DNA from: Hyparrhenia diplandra | Taxonomy: Eukaryota > Streptophyta > Magnoliopsida > Poales > Poaceae | Direction of reading: 5' to 3' | NCBI GenBank assembly: GCA_015847255.1 | Contig: JADLZK010008236.1 | Span: 1 to 64,000 of the forward strand | DNA length: 64,000 bases | Part shown: positions 34,966 through 45,728 of the stretch, piece by piece | Layout: the number at the start of each line of letters is the position of its first letter | How positions within the stretch are numbered: the first letter of the stretch is position 1 | Position numbers and translations under genes: made by a program | Notes under the pieces: generated by a model | What the model saw: the letters and a program-made list of their open reading frames with translations, nothing else | What the model was told of the DNA's origin: nothing | Databases searched by the model: none

Positions 34966-35672
34966 ATCCTCCTTGCCACTGAACACGATTGGGCTCCACT
35001 TCTGCTGTCAATGACACTGAGGGACCGGCATGGCGGCACATGCCTGAACAGTGGCGGCGCGGCGGAGGAACGAGGACCCCTTGAACTGGTGCGTGTGCTG
35101 CACCAAGGGCACACCGCCTGTGGGTGGACATGCCTGACTCGTTCTGGTGTTCACCTACAAGGTGGAGCGGTGCCTGTTCTCAGGCATGCAACCACGTGTG
35201 GGTCATGTGCCCGTACGTGCACACAGGGGCTAAAGCGCGTCGCCGTGACCCGAAAAGGTACGCGTATGTCGCGGCGCCCTGCCCGGAGTACGCCAAGTCG
35301 AGGTGACAGCTCCAAAGCTGGACAGGCATCGCGCTGGACCCGTCCAGCTCTCGGAGCCGCCGCCGACTCGAAGTACTCCGAGCAAGGCACCACGATGTAC
35401 ACATAGCTTCTCCGGTCACGGCAACACACTCGCTCGCCCCTGTGCGCGTACGGGCACGTGACCCACACGTGGTTGCTTGGGAATGGGCACCGCTCCACCT
35501 CTTGTAGGTGAACACCCAGAACGAGTCTGGCATGCCCAGTGTCCTTGGTGCACCTAGGCGCACTAGTTCAAAGGGTCCTCATTCCACCGGACACCTCTGT
35601 TGGGGCGTGTTCTGCCGTGGTTGTCGACGGTGGACGGCGGAGTCCACTCGTGACCAGCTACAAGGAGGAAGC
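34966..35672. repeat. Large inverted repeat made from a CCCH zinc-finger (RR-TZF) gene fragment
   Basis: The left arm (about 34966-35326) and right arm (about 35339-35672) are imperfect reverse complements around a 12-base loop (35327-35338). Read inward, each arm encodes part of the arginine-rich region of a plant tandem CCCH zinc-finger protein. The left arm on plus gives CNHVWVMCPYVHTGAKARRR, then DPKRY and PCPEYAK. The right arm on minus gives SNHVWVTCPYAHRGE, then DRRSYVYIVVPCSEY. Both keep the C-x5-H-x4-C-x3-H spacing known from that region. Neither arm has a full ORF, and the CCCH fingers that should follow are absent. A transcript across it would fold into a duplex of about 330 bp. 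Confidence 0.88.
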
Positions 35673-36043
35673 GATCAGGAATTGATCGATATATAGATCT
35701 CTCTTGTGCTCTATTAATACACACTAGACAGAGCTATCTAGTGCGCTAAAACTAACCACACGATCACTGGTGTAGTAGATTAGTTTCTGGCTGTGCAAAT
35801 TTGCATGCGAGGTGATTATCCCCGCGTGAGCTTTGCTGAGGAAGACAATCGAAGTATATCAGGAAACCGTGGTGGTGGTGAGGTTTACTCAACAGGTTCT
35901 AGCATTGGTGAGATTACCTACGATTTTAGCATGTAACTTACCAATATGGAAGGGAGACTAACAAGGTGTAATGCGTGTGTTGTGAAGGTTTGTTTATGAG
36001 TTGATGATGGTTTTCGAGGCCCCCAGCGAGGCATGTATTTATA
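35658..36043 (-). promoter_or_regulatory. Minus-strand TATA box, leader exon and intron facing the CCCH inverted repeat
   Basis: On the minus strand, CCCCTATAAATAC (TATA core 36036-36043) is followed by an A/C-rich leader. A donor ATTG then GTAAGT starts the intron at 35941. An acceptor TTCCTCCTTGTAG ends it at 35658, giving a 284-base intron. The following exon would enter the right arm of the inverted repeat. This resembles a retained plant promoter and leader. It is inferred from motifs and spacing, with no expression evidence. Confidence 0.5.
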
Positions 36044-37414
36044 GGGGCTCAAGTGCTTGCATTGGCGCTGGAGTGTGGTGGCTCGTACTCGATCCCAATG
36101 TAGCTTCAAGGTGGCGCTGCAAGAGACTTTTTTGTGTATGGATCAGATATCTCTCAAGTGACTTGTCCATATATGACAGATAGCTAGAGATAGATTCCTC
36201 GACTACTTCTCCCACAAGACACTGCATAAAGATGCCATATGTATATCTCTATTCAGGTCACTAGGGGTACTGCAGTGCATGAGGACTGATTTGTCCCATG
36301 CCAATGTGATAGGGATCAACTAAGAATGATGTGTGTTCACTCTATGGTTACTAAATTGCCTGTGGATTAAGTAACCCAATGTGCCTAAATATGTTTACGT
36401 GGTGTGGTGAAGTGTTCTTGTAATTCCGACATGTAAAAAGTGAAGATGGCTTTCACTAAGTTAGTTGGGCCAAAAAACCATGTTGTTTTTCTACTCCTAA
36501 ATATTTCCTTCTCCAGAGGAAGTTGTTTTTGGGTTTCCCCAGTATACCCTCTTTATATATTGTTTTAAGAACTAGATGTTCCCAGTTAAAAAAAAGAACT
36601 AGATGTTCCATATGTGGTAAATATCTATTAAACAGAAAAAATATAATGTTAACATAAACTTGTAAAAAAAAAAGGAAGCACTTATATATTTGTGTTGCAG
36701 TGGATATGTTTGTTTCCTTCCATTTGATCCTATGCTTTGGCAACCTTTTATGTATATAAATCACAATATTTTCACCTACGCAACAACAATTTAAATCAAT
36801 CCATGTAAATCTGTAATAACATGTAAGAATATTTACTCCAGATCCAATTTGTGATTTTAGGGGAACTTGAATATTAATATCACCATGCAGCAAATAGCCA
36901 CAACATGAGCATAATTTGTGCCAAACAAAAGAACAAAATCAAAATGTAAAAGGCAAATAAATACGGAAAATACTTTGAAAATTTTGATAGATCTGACTTG
37001 GTATATATAGAAGAAGGTTTATTAAAAATACATGCCGCATTGGACGAGCTCCAGACATGTCCTACGAAAAGAATGGATTAATTAATCATAGTATGATTTC
37101 ACAATAACAAGCTAGAAGCTTGAAATTCGAAAACCCCGGTCGCAATAATACCTAGTGGATCAGGAAGGGGGGGGGGTTGTGTACAACAAGATTGGCATTA
37201 GAAATATAACGCTAGCGAGACGAAGAGGGCCATGGCGACATCTGCTTATGAGTGTCCCACTATCTATGTTTGATGATGAATATCTACACAAGAATGATCG
37301 GCTGAGGAGGATCGTCATCAGACTGACACTATTTATATCCGTGAAAGAGCAGCGAGCTGCCTGCGCCTGCACGGCAGTGACATGCCAGTGTGTGTCTCTA
37401 CCGAGATGAAAGAT
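36044..37414. other. Spacer without recognisable gene
   Basis: AT-rich DNA. Contains A-tracts near 36590 and 36665 and a G-tract near 37170. No gene family recognised on either strand. Confidence 0.4.
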
Positions 37415-40181
37415 TTCGTGTAATAATTTTTTTTTTCCAAGATCACGCCCACCAACAGGCACTGGCGCGTATTTCATTAAGCGAGAGAATTTTTTTGAAG
37501 TACTGATAAACGAGGGGACGGCAACACGTGGTTGCCGAAGCCCACCCGACAACAACTTACACGAGGTTGTGATTACAAATAAACCGATACGACTAGAAGG
37601 CGCGCCCGCCAAGACCTAGACCTCGTCCTCCAACTCAGCCAAGTTCAGATCCAAGGCTGTTACGTCGAAACGTCCGTTCAAAAGAATGTTGAAACACTCC
37701 TTCTTTTGTTCGGACCAAGTCGACGCGTCCCCTCGAAGACGTCCTTGAGCTGACTCTCAGCCATCAACTCATCCTCAACCTCAATGCCAAGCTTCCTCAA
37801 AAAGCACGACCTGAGCCACGCCTCGGTGACATTCTCCGCCCGTGGCGTGTTAGCAATGCGCTCACTACACCGCAGCGGGACCGGAAGGCGCGGGATCTGG
37901 AGCGGCGCAACTGCGGTCTCTCCAGGAGAGGCGTCTCCAACGGTAGGCAAATCAACGCCTCTAGCTCCTCCTGCACCGTAGCGGCGGATGCCTCTAGCCC
38001 CCAGCTGCACCGTACTCAGCGAGGCCACACCACCGGTAGGCGCAACAGCCGACCGACTCTCCAACACCCCCTCGACGGAAACCGCACCGATAGCGGGCGA
38101 CTCGGGCGGTGCCTCGCACATCGAGGGTAACAAGCGAAGGGGAGGGCCGAGCATCTGACTCCTCATGAGCCACCAAAGGGTCGACTGGCACTTCCGTACC
38201 ATCATGCTCATCATCGAGGCACAAAGGGGGCGACAACTCGGAGGAGACCCCAACCGCGAGCCCGGTTGAAGCCGCCCCCGAAACGGGCGAAGAGAGCTCC
38301 TCCAACATGGGATCAACCCACACGGGAGGCCCCTCGTACCAGCGCAACTCGACCGTCGAGGGTCCTACACCGAGGAGCTGGCCACCTCGGCAACAACTCT
38401 CATGCGACGCCGACGTGCTCCCCGGCGCCTCAAAAGAGGCGTCCTGCATCGGCGAAGGTCGCCGTCGCCGCCGCTGCGGCCCGATGTCGCCGAGGCCTAC
38501 CAGTGTCCGTCGCGGCACCGGGCGTGGCCCGACCCGAAGACCGGTTGGTTGACAAGGAAGCAAAGCAAGCATGGCGTTGTGGGTCAGCCCCCTCGCCCGC
38601 CGCCGTTGCAGGTCGCCCCCCTCGTTGTGGACTTTGGCAGTCCCCGGCGAGGTGGCGAGGTCGTGACAACGCAACAACGACGTGGCAACCGACAAGTTGC
38701 CACACGGTGCGAGTAGGGACGGCGGTTGAAACACTGCACGGAGTGCATCCGGGATCACCCGCCTAGCCGCCCGGGCAGACCGAGGCCCGGCCGAGACGCT
38801 ACGGATGGAGCTCCCCGGCCGGAAAGGATGTCCCGCCACCCCGGCGTTGGGAGCGAGACACTCGCCACGACGCCCAAGACATTGCCGGATAGGGACACGA
38901 CCATCCACCGGCCCGAACAGGGGATGCCACATACCAAGCTGCGGTCGGGGCGGTCACACCTCCCACGCCGCGGGCCGAGGCACGCCGCCGCTCAGCCACG
39001 CCTCCATGGCACACGCCAGAGCGACCCGGTGGTTCCGTCGCCGGCGTAGCATCGACCTTGGGAAGGCAACGGGCGACGTCAAGGTAGGACAAGGGTCGCT
39101 CATCGCCGACGCTGTCGCCGTCGTCATCCGCCCATCGGCGGTGCTTAGGACGTCCCCCAAGCGGCCGGGGGGTGGAAGGGGGCGGCATGGGGAGACAGGG
39201 AGGACGACGAGCTCGGTGCGGGGGCGGACGGACGGACGAGGCAGATGTCGGGACCGAAGGCATCCGAGGGTGGTCCCCCAACGCCGGCTGCGACACAACT
39301 TTGGAGGGGCGAAGATGTCGCGCCGGCGGTGGCAGCATGTACCTTGGCCAAGGTCCTCCCGACCTCAAGGCCGGGGGAAGCGACGGAGGCCGCACCATCT
39401 TCCTCCTCGGTGTCGACGGCGAGGGCAGCACCGTCACCGACGGCGCACCGCACCCGCCGGGCGACGCATCGATGCCCACCGCACCGGCGTCCCCAGGGCT
39501 GTGGTGTTGAGCGGCGGCGGCGTCCCCAACTCGCGAGCAAGGGGAGGCGAGGACCCCGAAGTCGCCGGATCCGGCGAGGGCGGCCGCGATCCGATCCGTT
39601 ACACAGACCGCCGCCAAGACCCGGCGGTGGGCGGCGACGCTGGTGGCCCGCAGAAGACGGTCCGGCGCGTCGATGATTTCACCGTCTTCAAAATCGCCGG
39701 CGGCGCGTCACGCCCCAGGCCCTCCCCGACGGAGGCAGATGCCAGCCTCGCCCGCCCGCGGCGATGGGGGCAGCCGGCGATCCCGCGGCACGGGCACCGC
39801 CATAGGTCGGCCGCATCGGCGGGCGAGGGGCCACGGCCAGGCGTAGTCTTCCGTGGTGGCGGGGTGAGTGCGTGGCCGCCAGATCCGGTTCCCTACGGGT
39901 CGTGGCCGCCCGCTCCGCATACCGGCGGCGGGGAAGGCGTGGCCACCGGCGGCCCCGCTTCACGCGCGCGGCGGCTTCGGCGCACCGTCGCCGCACGCCG
40001 AAGAGCAGTGGAGGAGGGGACCGAAGGGATGTCTGGGGAGGTGGAGGTTGAAGCGGGGGGGGGGCCGCGGGCGCCGGGGCCGGGCGGCCGGTGGCGCGCG
40101 ACTGCTTGGGAGTCCGCCAGGGCGAGAGCCCAACGGTCGGGAGCTCCGCCACTCGAATCTGGCTATTCGTGTAATAATTTT
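37415..40181 (-). mobile_element. GC-rich retroposon with 16-bp target duplication and LINE ORF1-like remnant
   Basis: TTCGTGTAATAATTTT occurs at 37415-37430 and 40166-40181. The insert between reads on the minus strand and ends in a short oligo-A (T-run at 37431-37436), as expected for target-primed insertion. The minus strand encodes broken Pro/Arg/Ser-rich segments, then DPMLEELSSPV, and near 37700-37900 RCSERIANT...AWLRSCFLRKLGIEVED. That resembles the C-terminal region of ORF1-like proteins of grass LINEs. Fewer than about 250 bases follow the ORF1-like end, so there is no endonuclease or reverse transcriptase. Long plus-strand ORFs here reflect high GC content. The duplication is strong evidence; the ORF1 assignment is moderate. 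Confidence 0.65.
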
Positions 40182-40505
40182 CGCGCCGCATTCTGCGGTG
40201 CTCATTGTCGTATACTAGCAACACTACCATAAGATACAGGCAATGCAGTCCTATGGGCTGCGAAACAATGCACCTCTTGGCAAGTAATCTTTTATGCAAG
40301 CATCTCTTTTGCCATTGTGTAAATTTTGGGATGAAATTTTTATCTAGTTTATTTTTTTTCTATATACATTTCCTTTTTTAATATCCTTTTTTTCTGTATT
40401 TTGAAAATCATTATTTATCTACTGTTAGTGATATGAATTTCTTTCATTTATCTAATGGGAGTGGCCAAATTCTGTATGCCACTGTGTGTGTGTGTGTGGG
40501 GTGTG

Positions 40506-40550
<45 letters not shown>

Positions 40551-40975
40551 GTGGGGTGGGGGGGGGGGTGGGGGGGTGTTTGGTTTAAACTGACCACTGT
40601 AGTAGCACACGCGTGTACTGTGTGTAGCATCCACGCCAGCAGCACAATACATATGGAAAAGCACGTACGGACAGAGAGTAAAACCTGGTTTTATTTTTAT
40701 TATTTTCCTAGTAATAAAGATATATACTTTTCCATCCCAGACAACAAGTTACACACGCATGCATGCACCAACAACGCTGCAGCTTTCCACGTTACACTAA
40801 AATCCACTAGCCAGCTTACCACACAACCAATAGTCACGCGTGTGGTAGGCGTGAAGTGTATGCGTGTGCACACTGTGTGTCTGTGTAGGAGTACGTCACA
40901 CAGTGTGTCCTATATATACACTGTGTGTCTGTGTACGTCACACAACCAACAGCCAGCCGTTTAGTTTTTCGATAT
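40182..40975. other. Spacer with GT microsatellite and direct repeats
   Basis: No gene. A (GT)n/G-rich microsatellite lies at about 40483-40578. A direct repeat with core ACACTGTGTGTCTGTGTA, followed by CGTCACACA, occurs at about 40868-40901 and 40917-40945. Confidence 0.6.
40483..40578. repeat. GT/G-rich microsatellite
   Basis: Tracts of (TG)n alternate with GGGG runs. Any reading frame through it is an artefact. Confidence 0.95.
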
Positions 40976-40977
40976 GA

Positions 40978-41250
40978 TCTCTCTAGCTGCTGCTAATCAG
41001 CGGAAAGAAAATGAGAAAGAAGTGATAATTAATAATAATATATAAAGCCAGCGTGTAGCAGCTTTTGTTTGCATATTGCTTTGCCAACCTAAAGATATTA
41101 AGATGATGATGCTTTCGTCGCGAGAGCCTCATGCATGACTCATGCGGGCGGCCTGCTCTCGTATGTGCGTGTGTGTGACGAACATACAATATGTCCCCGG
41201 TACATATATTGCCCACGCCTCGATCGAACGATTTCATCAGCACATATATA
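40978..41250. repeat. Duplicated segment, unit 1 left end
   Basis: Starts at CTCTCTAGCTGCTGCTAATC. The same sequence recurs at about 52790-52935 and 54122-54350. It is the left end of the segmental triplication. Small minus-strand ORFs here are not conserved in frame among the three copies. Confidence 0.8.
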
Positions 41251-42238
41251 GCCTGTCTCTGTAATTTTAGCCCAAGTAATCATACGGCCCATTAATTTGG
41301 CCCATATAAGCATTTGAGTATATATATATTCATGAACTGTGTATTGTTTATGAATTTGGCCCATATAGCTCAGTATTTGGCCCATATAAGCATATGAGTA
41401 TACAATATAGCCATGAACTCGGGTGTATTAGCGGGTATGGATTACCCGTCGGGTAAAAATTACCCGTTGGGTACGAGTATGGAATGAAATCAGTATCCAT
41501 GTGCTTTCACGGGTAACTCGACGGGTACGGATTGATCTGGCGGGTACAGGTATGGGTGACTAGTATCCATCGGGTACATACCCGTTGCCATTGTGAAGCA
41601 CATCGAGGGGATCGGCATGGATCGAGGGCCGGGTACGTGCGTAATGCAGAAGCACAACCTGGGGATCGTGCTCTTAGCACCCGACGCCGCACTCATTTAG
41701 TCCATTTCCGTAATAGTGAACTGTTGGCGGTAGTCGTTCCGGAAGTAGTGGGTAGATATATATTAGCTTTCCCAACTTCAGTAAGAAGCCACCGGAGGCC
41801 GGGCTTCAACTATAGCCATCAATATAAGTCAATGAAAAAGCAGTCTAGCTATTTGAAGCCATCAATATAAGTCAATGAAAAAGCAGTCTAGCTATTTGAC
41901 CTACCGGGGGACCGGAGGGACGGGCAGTTCCAACCGTCCCATAAGTCCGGCGCGACGTGCACCAAGTAGCATTAGCGGCGCACATGCGCCCAAAGACCAA
42001 TAATGGCGACATGCATGCATACAGCAATAGCAACTACATGCATGCAAGCAATAGCAACCGGAGCGCATGCACCGATAACAATAGCAAATAAGACACGCAC
42101 ACCACAAGTGGCATGTTTCTCATGTCCGGGCTTTTTTTCGTCAATGAGCCAAGATTTTTCTTTTGCTGCCCGTATTTTTTTTTCCCGGCTTCTCCTATCA
42201 AGCGTCGAGCCGAAAAATTTATTTTCTACAAGCTAAAA
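41251..42238. other. Accessory stretch rich in short repeats
   Basis: No gene. Contains two copies of TTTGGCCCATATAAGCAT (about 41293 and 41374), a CGGGTA/TACCCG-rich block (41425-41590) and an exact 43-bp tandem duplication (41814-41856 and 41857-41899). Short ATGCATGC/AATAGCAA repeats lie near 42005-42090. Part of it (about 41597-41660) recurs at 54346-54410. Confidence 0.55.
41814..41899. repeat. Exact 43-bp tandem duplication
   Basis: Both units begin AGCCATCAATATAAGTCAAT and end GCTATTTGA. Confidence 0.95.
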
Positions 42239-42415
42239 TTTTCAAAAGACACTTACCCCCAAAACTCATTGCCTAGTAGGGGCATGCTTTTCAAAAGACA
42301 CTTGCCCCCAAAATCCATTGCCTAGTAGGGGGCATGCATTTCAAAAGACACTTGCCCCAAAAATCCATTGCCTAGTAGGGGGCATGCATTTAAAAGGACA
42401 CTTGTTCCAAAACCC
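42239..42415. repeat. About 50-bp tandem repeat, 3.5 copies
   Basis: Units begin TTTCAAAAGACACTTGCCCC and contain CATTGCCTAGTAGGGG; the last copy is partial and diverged. Confidence 0.9.
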
Positions 42416-42448
42416 TAAATTTAAAAATCAGTTAGTGACTCGGCAAAC

Positions 42449-42850
42449 GCCATGAACCATAATCTCAGCAAAGCCATGAACCATAATCTCAGCAAAGCCA
42501 TGAACCATAATCTCAGCAACGCCATGAACCTTAATCTCAAAGAAAAAGCCATGAACCCCAATCTCAAAGCAAAAGCCATGAACCCTAATCTCAAGAACGC
42601 CATGAACCCTAATCTCAAAGAACGCCATGAACCCTAACCTCAAAGAAAGCCATGAACCTAATATCGGCAAAAGCTATGAACCCTAATCTCAAAGCCAAAA
42701 GACATGAGCCCTAATCTCAAAGAAAAGCCATGAACCCTAATCTCAAAGAATGCAATGAACCCTAATCTCACAAAAGACATAAACACTAATCTCAAGATAC
42801 GACGTTAACCCTAATCTCAAAGAAACGCAATCAACTCTAATCTCAAAGCA
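42449..42850. repeat. Minisatellite, about 16 copies of a 23-27-bp unit
   Basis: The unit is close to CCATGAACCCTAATCTCAAA with variable A/G-rich ends. The left copies are more uniform and the right copies are degraded. Adjacent units with no unique spacers rule out a CRISPR array. The ORF through it simply translates the repeat. Confidence 0.92.
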
Positions 42851-43490
42851 AAACTTTACACTATAAATTTTGAAACTTTGTACTACAGTAATAAAAACTT
42901 TGTACTCTTAAATGTAAAACTTTGTACTTTAAATGTAAATTTTTTGGCATCGCGAAAAGTTTCTCAAAACATATTCAACATGGATCTAGTTTTGTAGATC
43001 TCATTATAATTAACGGGATGGTGGATACGGAATTGAAAACGGATGTTTAAAGAAGAAGTTATTACCTTTTAAAGGAAACAATAAAACAAAAAAAAAAGAA
43101 AAAGATGCGGGACCCGCCTTCCTTGGCGTCCGCATGCACCGCGGCGCCAAAGCAATGGTTCTCGTGGCGCGCCTTTTATAGCATCGGTGCGGCCAAAAAG
43201 TGTGTGGCAGTTGATTAGGGACATAGCCACGACGCGTGTCACGCGTCCGTGCACTGCTATTTGTGCGCTAAATAAGAATCGTCCCCATAAGTTCTTCAGG
43301 GGATGGAGCAAACATGGATCGTCGGTGCATTCGTGGACTGAGAAGTTGATGTATTGGGAGCCGCGTTGTATTGGGAGCCGCGTTGTATTGGGATTTGCTA
43401 TTTTGCAGCTACCTCAAAAATATCAAGACTCAAACTCGATTGCATTTATAACCCCTGGCATCATGCATGTACTCAAAAAAAAAATATTAT
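42851..43490. other. Spacer without gene
   Basis: Contains three tandem copies of a GTATTGGGAGCCGCGTT-like unit (about 43345-43395). The part from about 43385 recurs near 54480. No coding capacity recognised. Confidence 0.5.
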
Positions 43491-43803
43491 AAATATTTTA
43501 TAATACTCTTGTATTAAATATTTTATTACTAATAAACAAACTAAAATGTAGAAAAGTTCCAACTACAAAGTTTTAAATCAATTTCAAGCGCAAATTCGTG
43601 ATTGTTCAAAAATTTGAATTTCAAAAGATGTGGATTTAAAGCAAATACTTGAGTTGCTAACATCTTCAAATAAAAAAACTATCATAAACATGTACTCCAT
43701 CCGATCCAAATTATAATTCGTTTATCTTTTTCAACCCAAGTTTAACCACTCATCTTATTAAAAAATTGCGCAAAATATCACTTATTTTGTTGTGGCATGC
43801 TTT

Positions 43804-43916
43804 TTTTTTTTTTTGAGATTACACCGTACAACACAGGACGCTCAACACGCACGCATACTCACCTCTATGAACACACGTATGCAAACCCTATCCCTATGAG
43901 TATCTTGAAGAACCGA
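43804..43916 (-). mobile_element. SINE-like insert inside the MITE
   Basis: About 110 bases are absent from both uninterrupted MITE copies. On the minus strand it ends in GTGTAATCTC plus an A-run of about 14. The preceding GTGCGTGTTGAGCGTCCTGT style resembles plant SINE 3' regions. The SINE family assignment is tentative; the insertion itself is certain from the empty sites. Confidence 0.65.
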
Positions 43917-43984
43917 TTAACAAAAGGTCCTTAAGAATAACTTAAATTTGACGATATTTTCACAAAGTTTTTGAATAAGACGAG

Positions 43985-45728
43985 TGGTCACATGCCAGGA
44001 GATAGGGCTCACAATGGCAAGCCCACGAGGCCCGCGCCCAGCCGGAGGGCGCCCGGGGCGCGTCCTAGCGGAGGCGGCCCCAGAGGGGCCGCGCGCCTCC
44101 CCCGCCGCCGTCTCCCGCGGCTTCTTCGGGAATTAATAAAGTAAGAGTTCGGTTAGGATTATCTTAGAACTTTTTGGTGTGCACGAGATATTCCAACTCT
44201 ATAAGGAAAACCCTTATTAGGAAATAAATAGGATTGCTTGTAAAAGATATTCCAACTCTATAAGGAAACCTTTAGAGAGATTGTTTGGATTACAAGTTCC
44301 ACTAGGAGGGCTATATAAGTAAGGGGTCTGTAATCTTTTAGGGAAACAAGCAATAAAGATCAATCTTTTCTCTCTCTCTTCCTCCCGTGCACCGCCGCCC
44401 CACCCCCTTGCGGGCCGCCGCCGCCGCACCGCCGATCGTCGCCGTCGCGCCACCAACGCCGGCGCGCGCCGCCGCCCGGGGCTCGCCGGCCACGTGTCAC
44501 CTCGGGATCGATTCAGTCGCGGATATGGTATCCGGAGGCCACTACGATCCACCCACCACCATGGACACCGATACGAGGAAGATGCTCACTGGCCGGACGA
44601 AGCCCCCAACGTGTTTGACTGGACGAACTACCTCACTCTAGGCACCTACACGGCGCCACCGACGACCGCCGCGCCAACTGTCATCCTCCCGGCGGCTTGT
44701 GGCCACGACGCCACCACGTGAGACCTACTTGTGTTGTCTTCCTCGATGGTATGGATCGCCTGTTCCTCACCATTGACAATGTCTATATCAACTACGACGC
44801 GGAACAAGGAAGACACCAGCTTTCTCCATCCATGTTCGACATTGGCTCCTTCATGTACGGTATGATGCTGAACTTAGCTGCCTCACTCCAACTCGTCGGG
44901 ACATCATATGGCGCCTCATACCGCTCTTCGTCACCCCGCCGGCGAATGATCGCTTCCTGTTCCTGGAGAGTCCTCCTCGAGACATGATACATCAACATCT
45001 TGAGGCGGGGGTTCGAAGGGAGCTCCTACTCGCAACACGACTCCGCATTTGCGCCCACAGCGGGACGCGCGCCATCCACTAGTACATCTATCATGGATAC
45101 ATCGGCAACCTCCACAACCCGCTGGAGTTTGCACCACTACGCACTCGGTAGAACATCATCCCGAGGAACCCGGTACATGGAAAATTGGTTCTGCAGGTGG
45201 AGTTCATCATGCCAGGCACGCCCGATGTCCCACCAGGTGTCACAGAATGGACCTTCATCCAGCGCGAGGATGCGCGGGTCGGAGAAGGGGGGATATGTCA
45301 CATGCCAGGAGATAGGACCCGGGATGGCGGGCCCACGAGGCCCGCACCACGGGAGGCGCCCCCGGGGGGGCTTGCGCCTCCCCCCGCGCCGCCCGTCTCC
45401 CCACGGCTTCTTCGGGGAATTAATAAAGTAAGAGTTGGGTTAGGATTATCTTAGGACTTTTTGGTGTGCAAGGGATATTCCAACTCTATAAGGAAAACCC
45501 TTATTAGGAAGTAAATAGGATTGCTTGTAAAAGGTATTCCAACTCTATAAGGAAACCTTTAGAGAGATTGTTTGGATTACAAGTCCCACTAGGAGGGCTA
45601 TATAAGTAAGGGTGCTGTAATCTCTTAGGGAAACTTGCAATAAAGATCAATCTTTTCTCTCTCTCTTCGTCCCCGCCGCCCCGCTAGTATGGCACACGTG
45701 TCACCCGGAATCGATCCGGACTGTGACA
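43985..45728 (+). mobile_element. Small non-autonomous LTR retrotransposon
   Basis: The 3' LTR (45296-45728, 433 bp) runs from TGTCACATGCC to CGGACTGTGACA (TGTCACA/TGTGACA ends). The 5' LTR (about 43985-44523) is related, with GC-rich differences. Just inside it is TGGTATCCGGAG (44526-44537), resembling a degenerate tRNA-Met primer site, and GGAGAAGGGGGGA before the 3' LTR is a polypurine tract. Each LTR has a TATATAAG box and a duplicated ATTCCAACTCTATAAGGAAA. The internal domain is only about 770 bp with no gag or pol. No target duplication is visible; the left end seems damaged. Confidence 0.8.

Noticed and set aside
38805..40232. 475-codon plus-strand ORF in GC-rich DNA
   Set aside because: It overlaps long frames on both strands, has no recognisable domain, is Arg/Gly/Pro-rich as expected from composition alone, and lies antisense inside a retroposon defined by a 16-bp target duplication.
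40455..40964. 169-codon ORF
   Set aside because: Its first third is translation of a GT/G microsatellite (poly Cys-Val) and the rest shows no conservation.
40983..41243. Minus-strand ORF also partly present near 54142-54450
   Set aside because: The similarity is due to DNA duplication; frames are not kept between the copies.
42449..42850. CRISPR-like array of regular repeats
   Set aside because: Units abut one another without unique spacers and are degenerate; this is a minisatellite in a plant genome.
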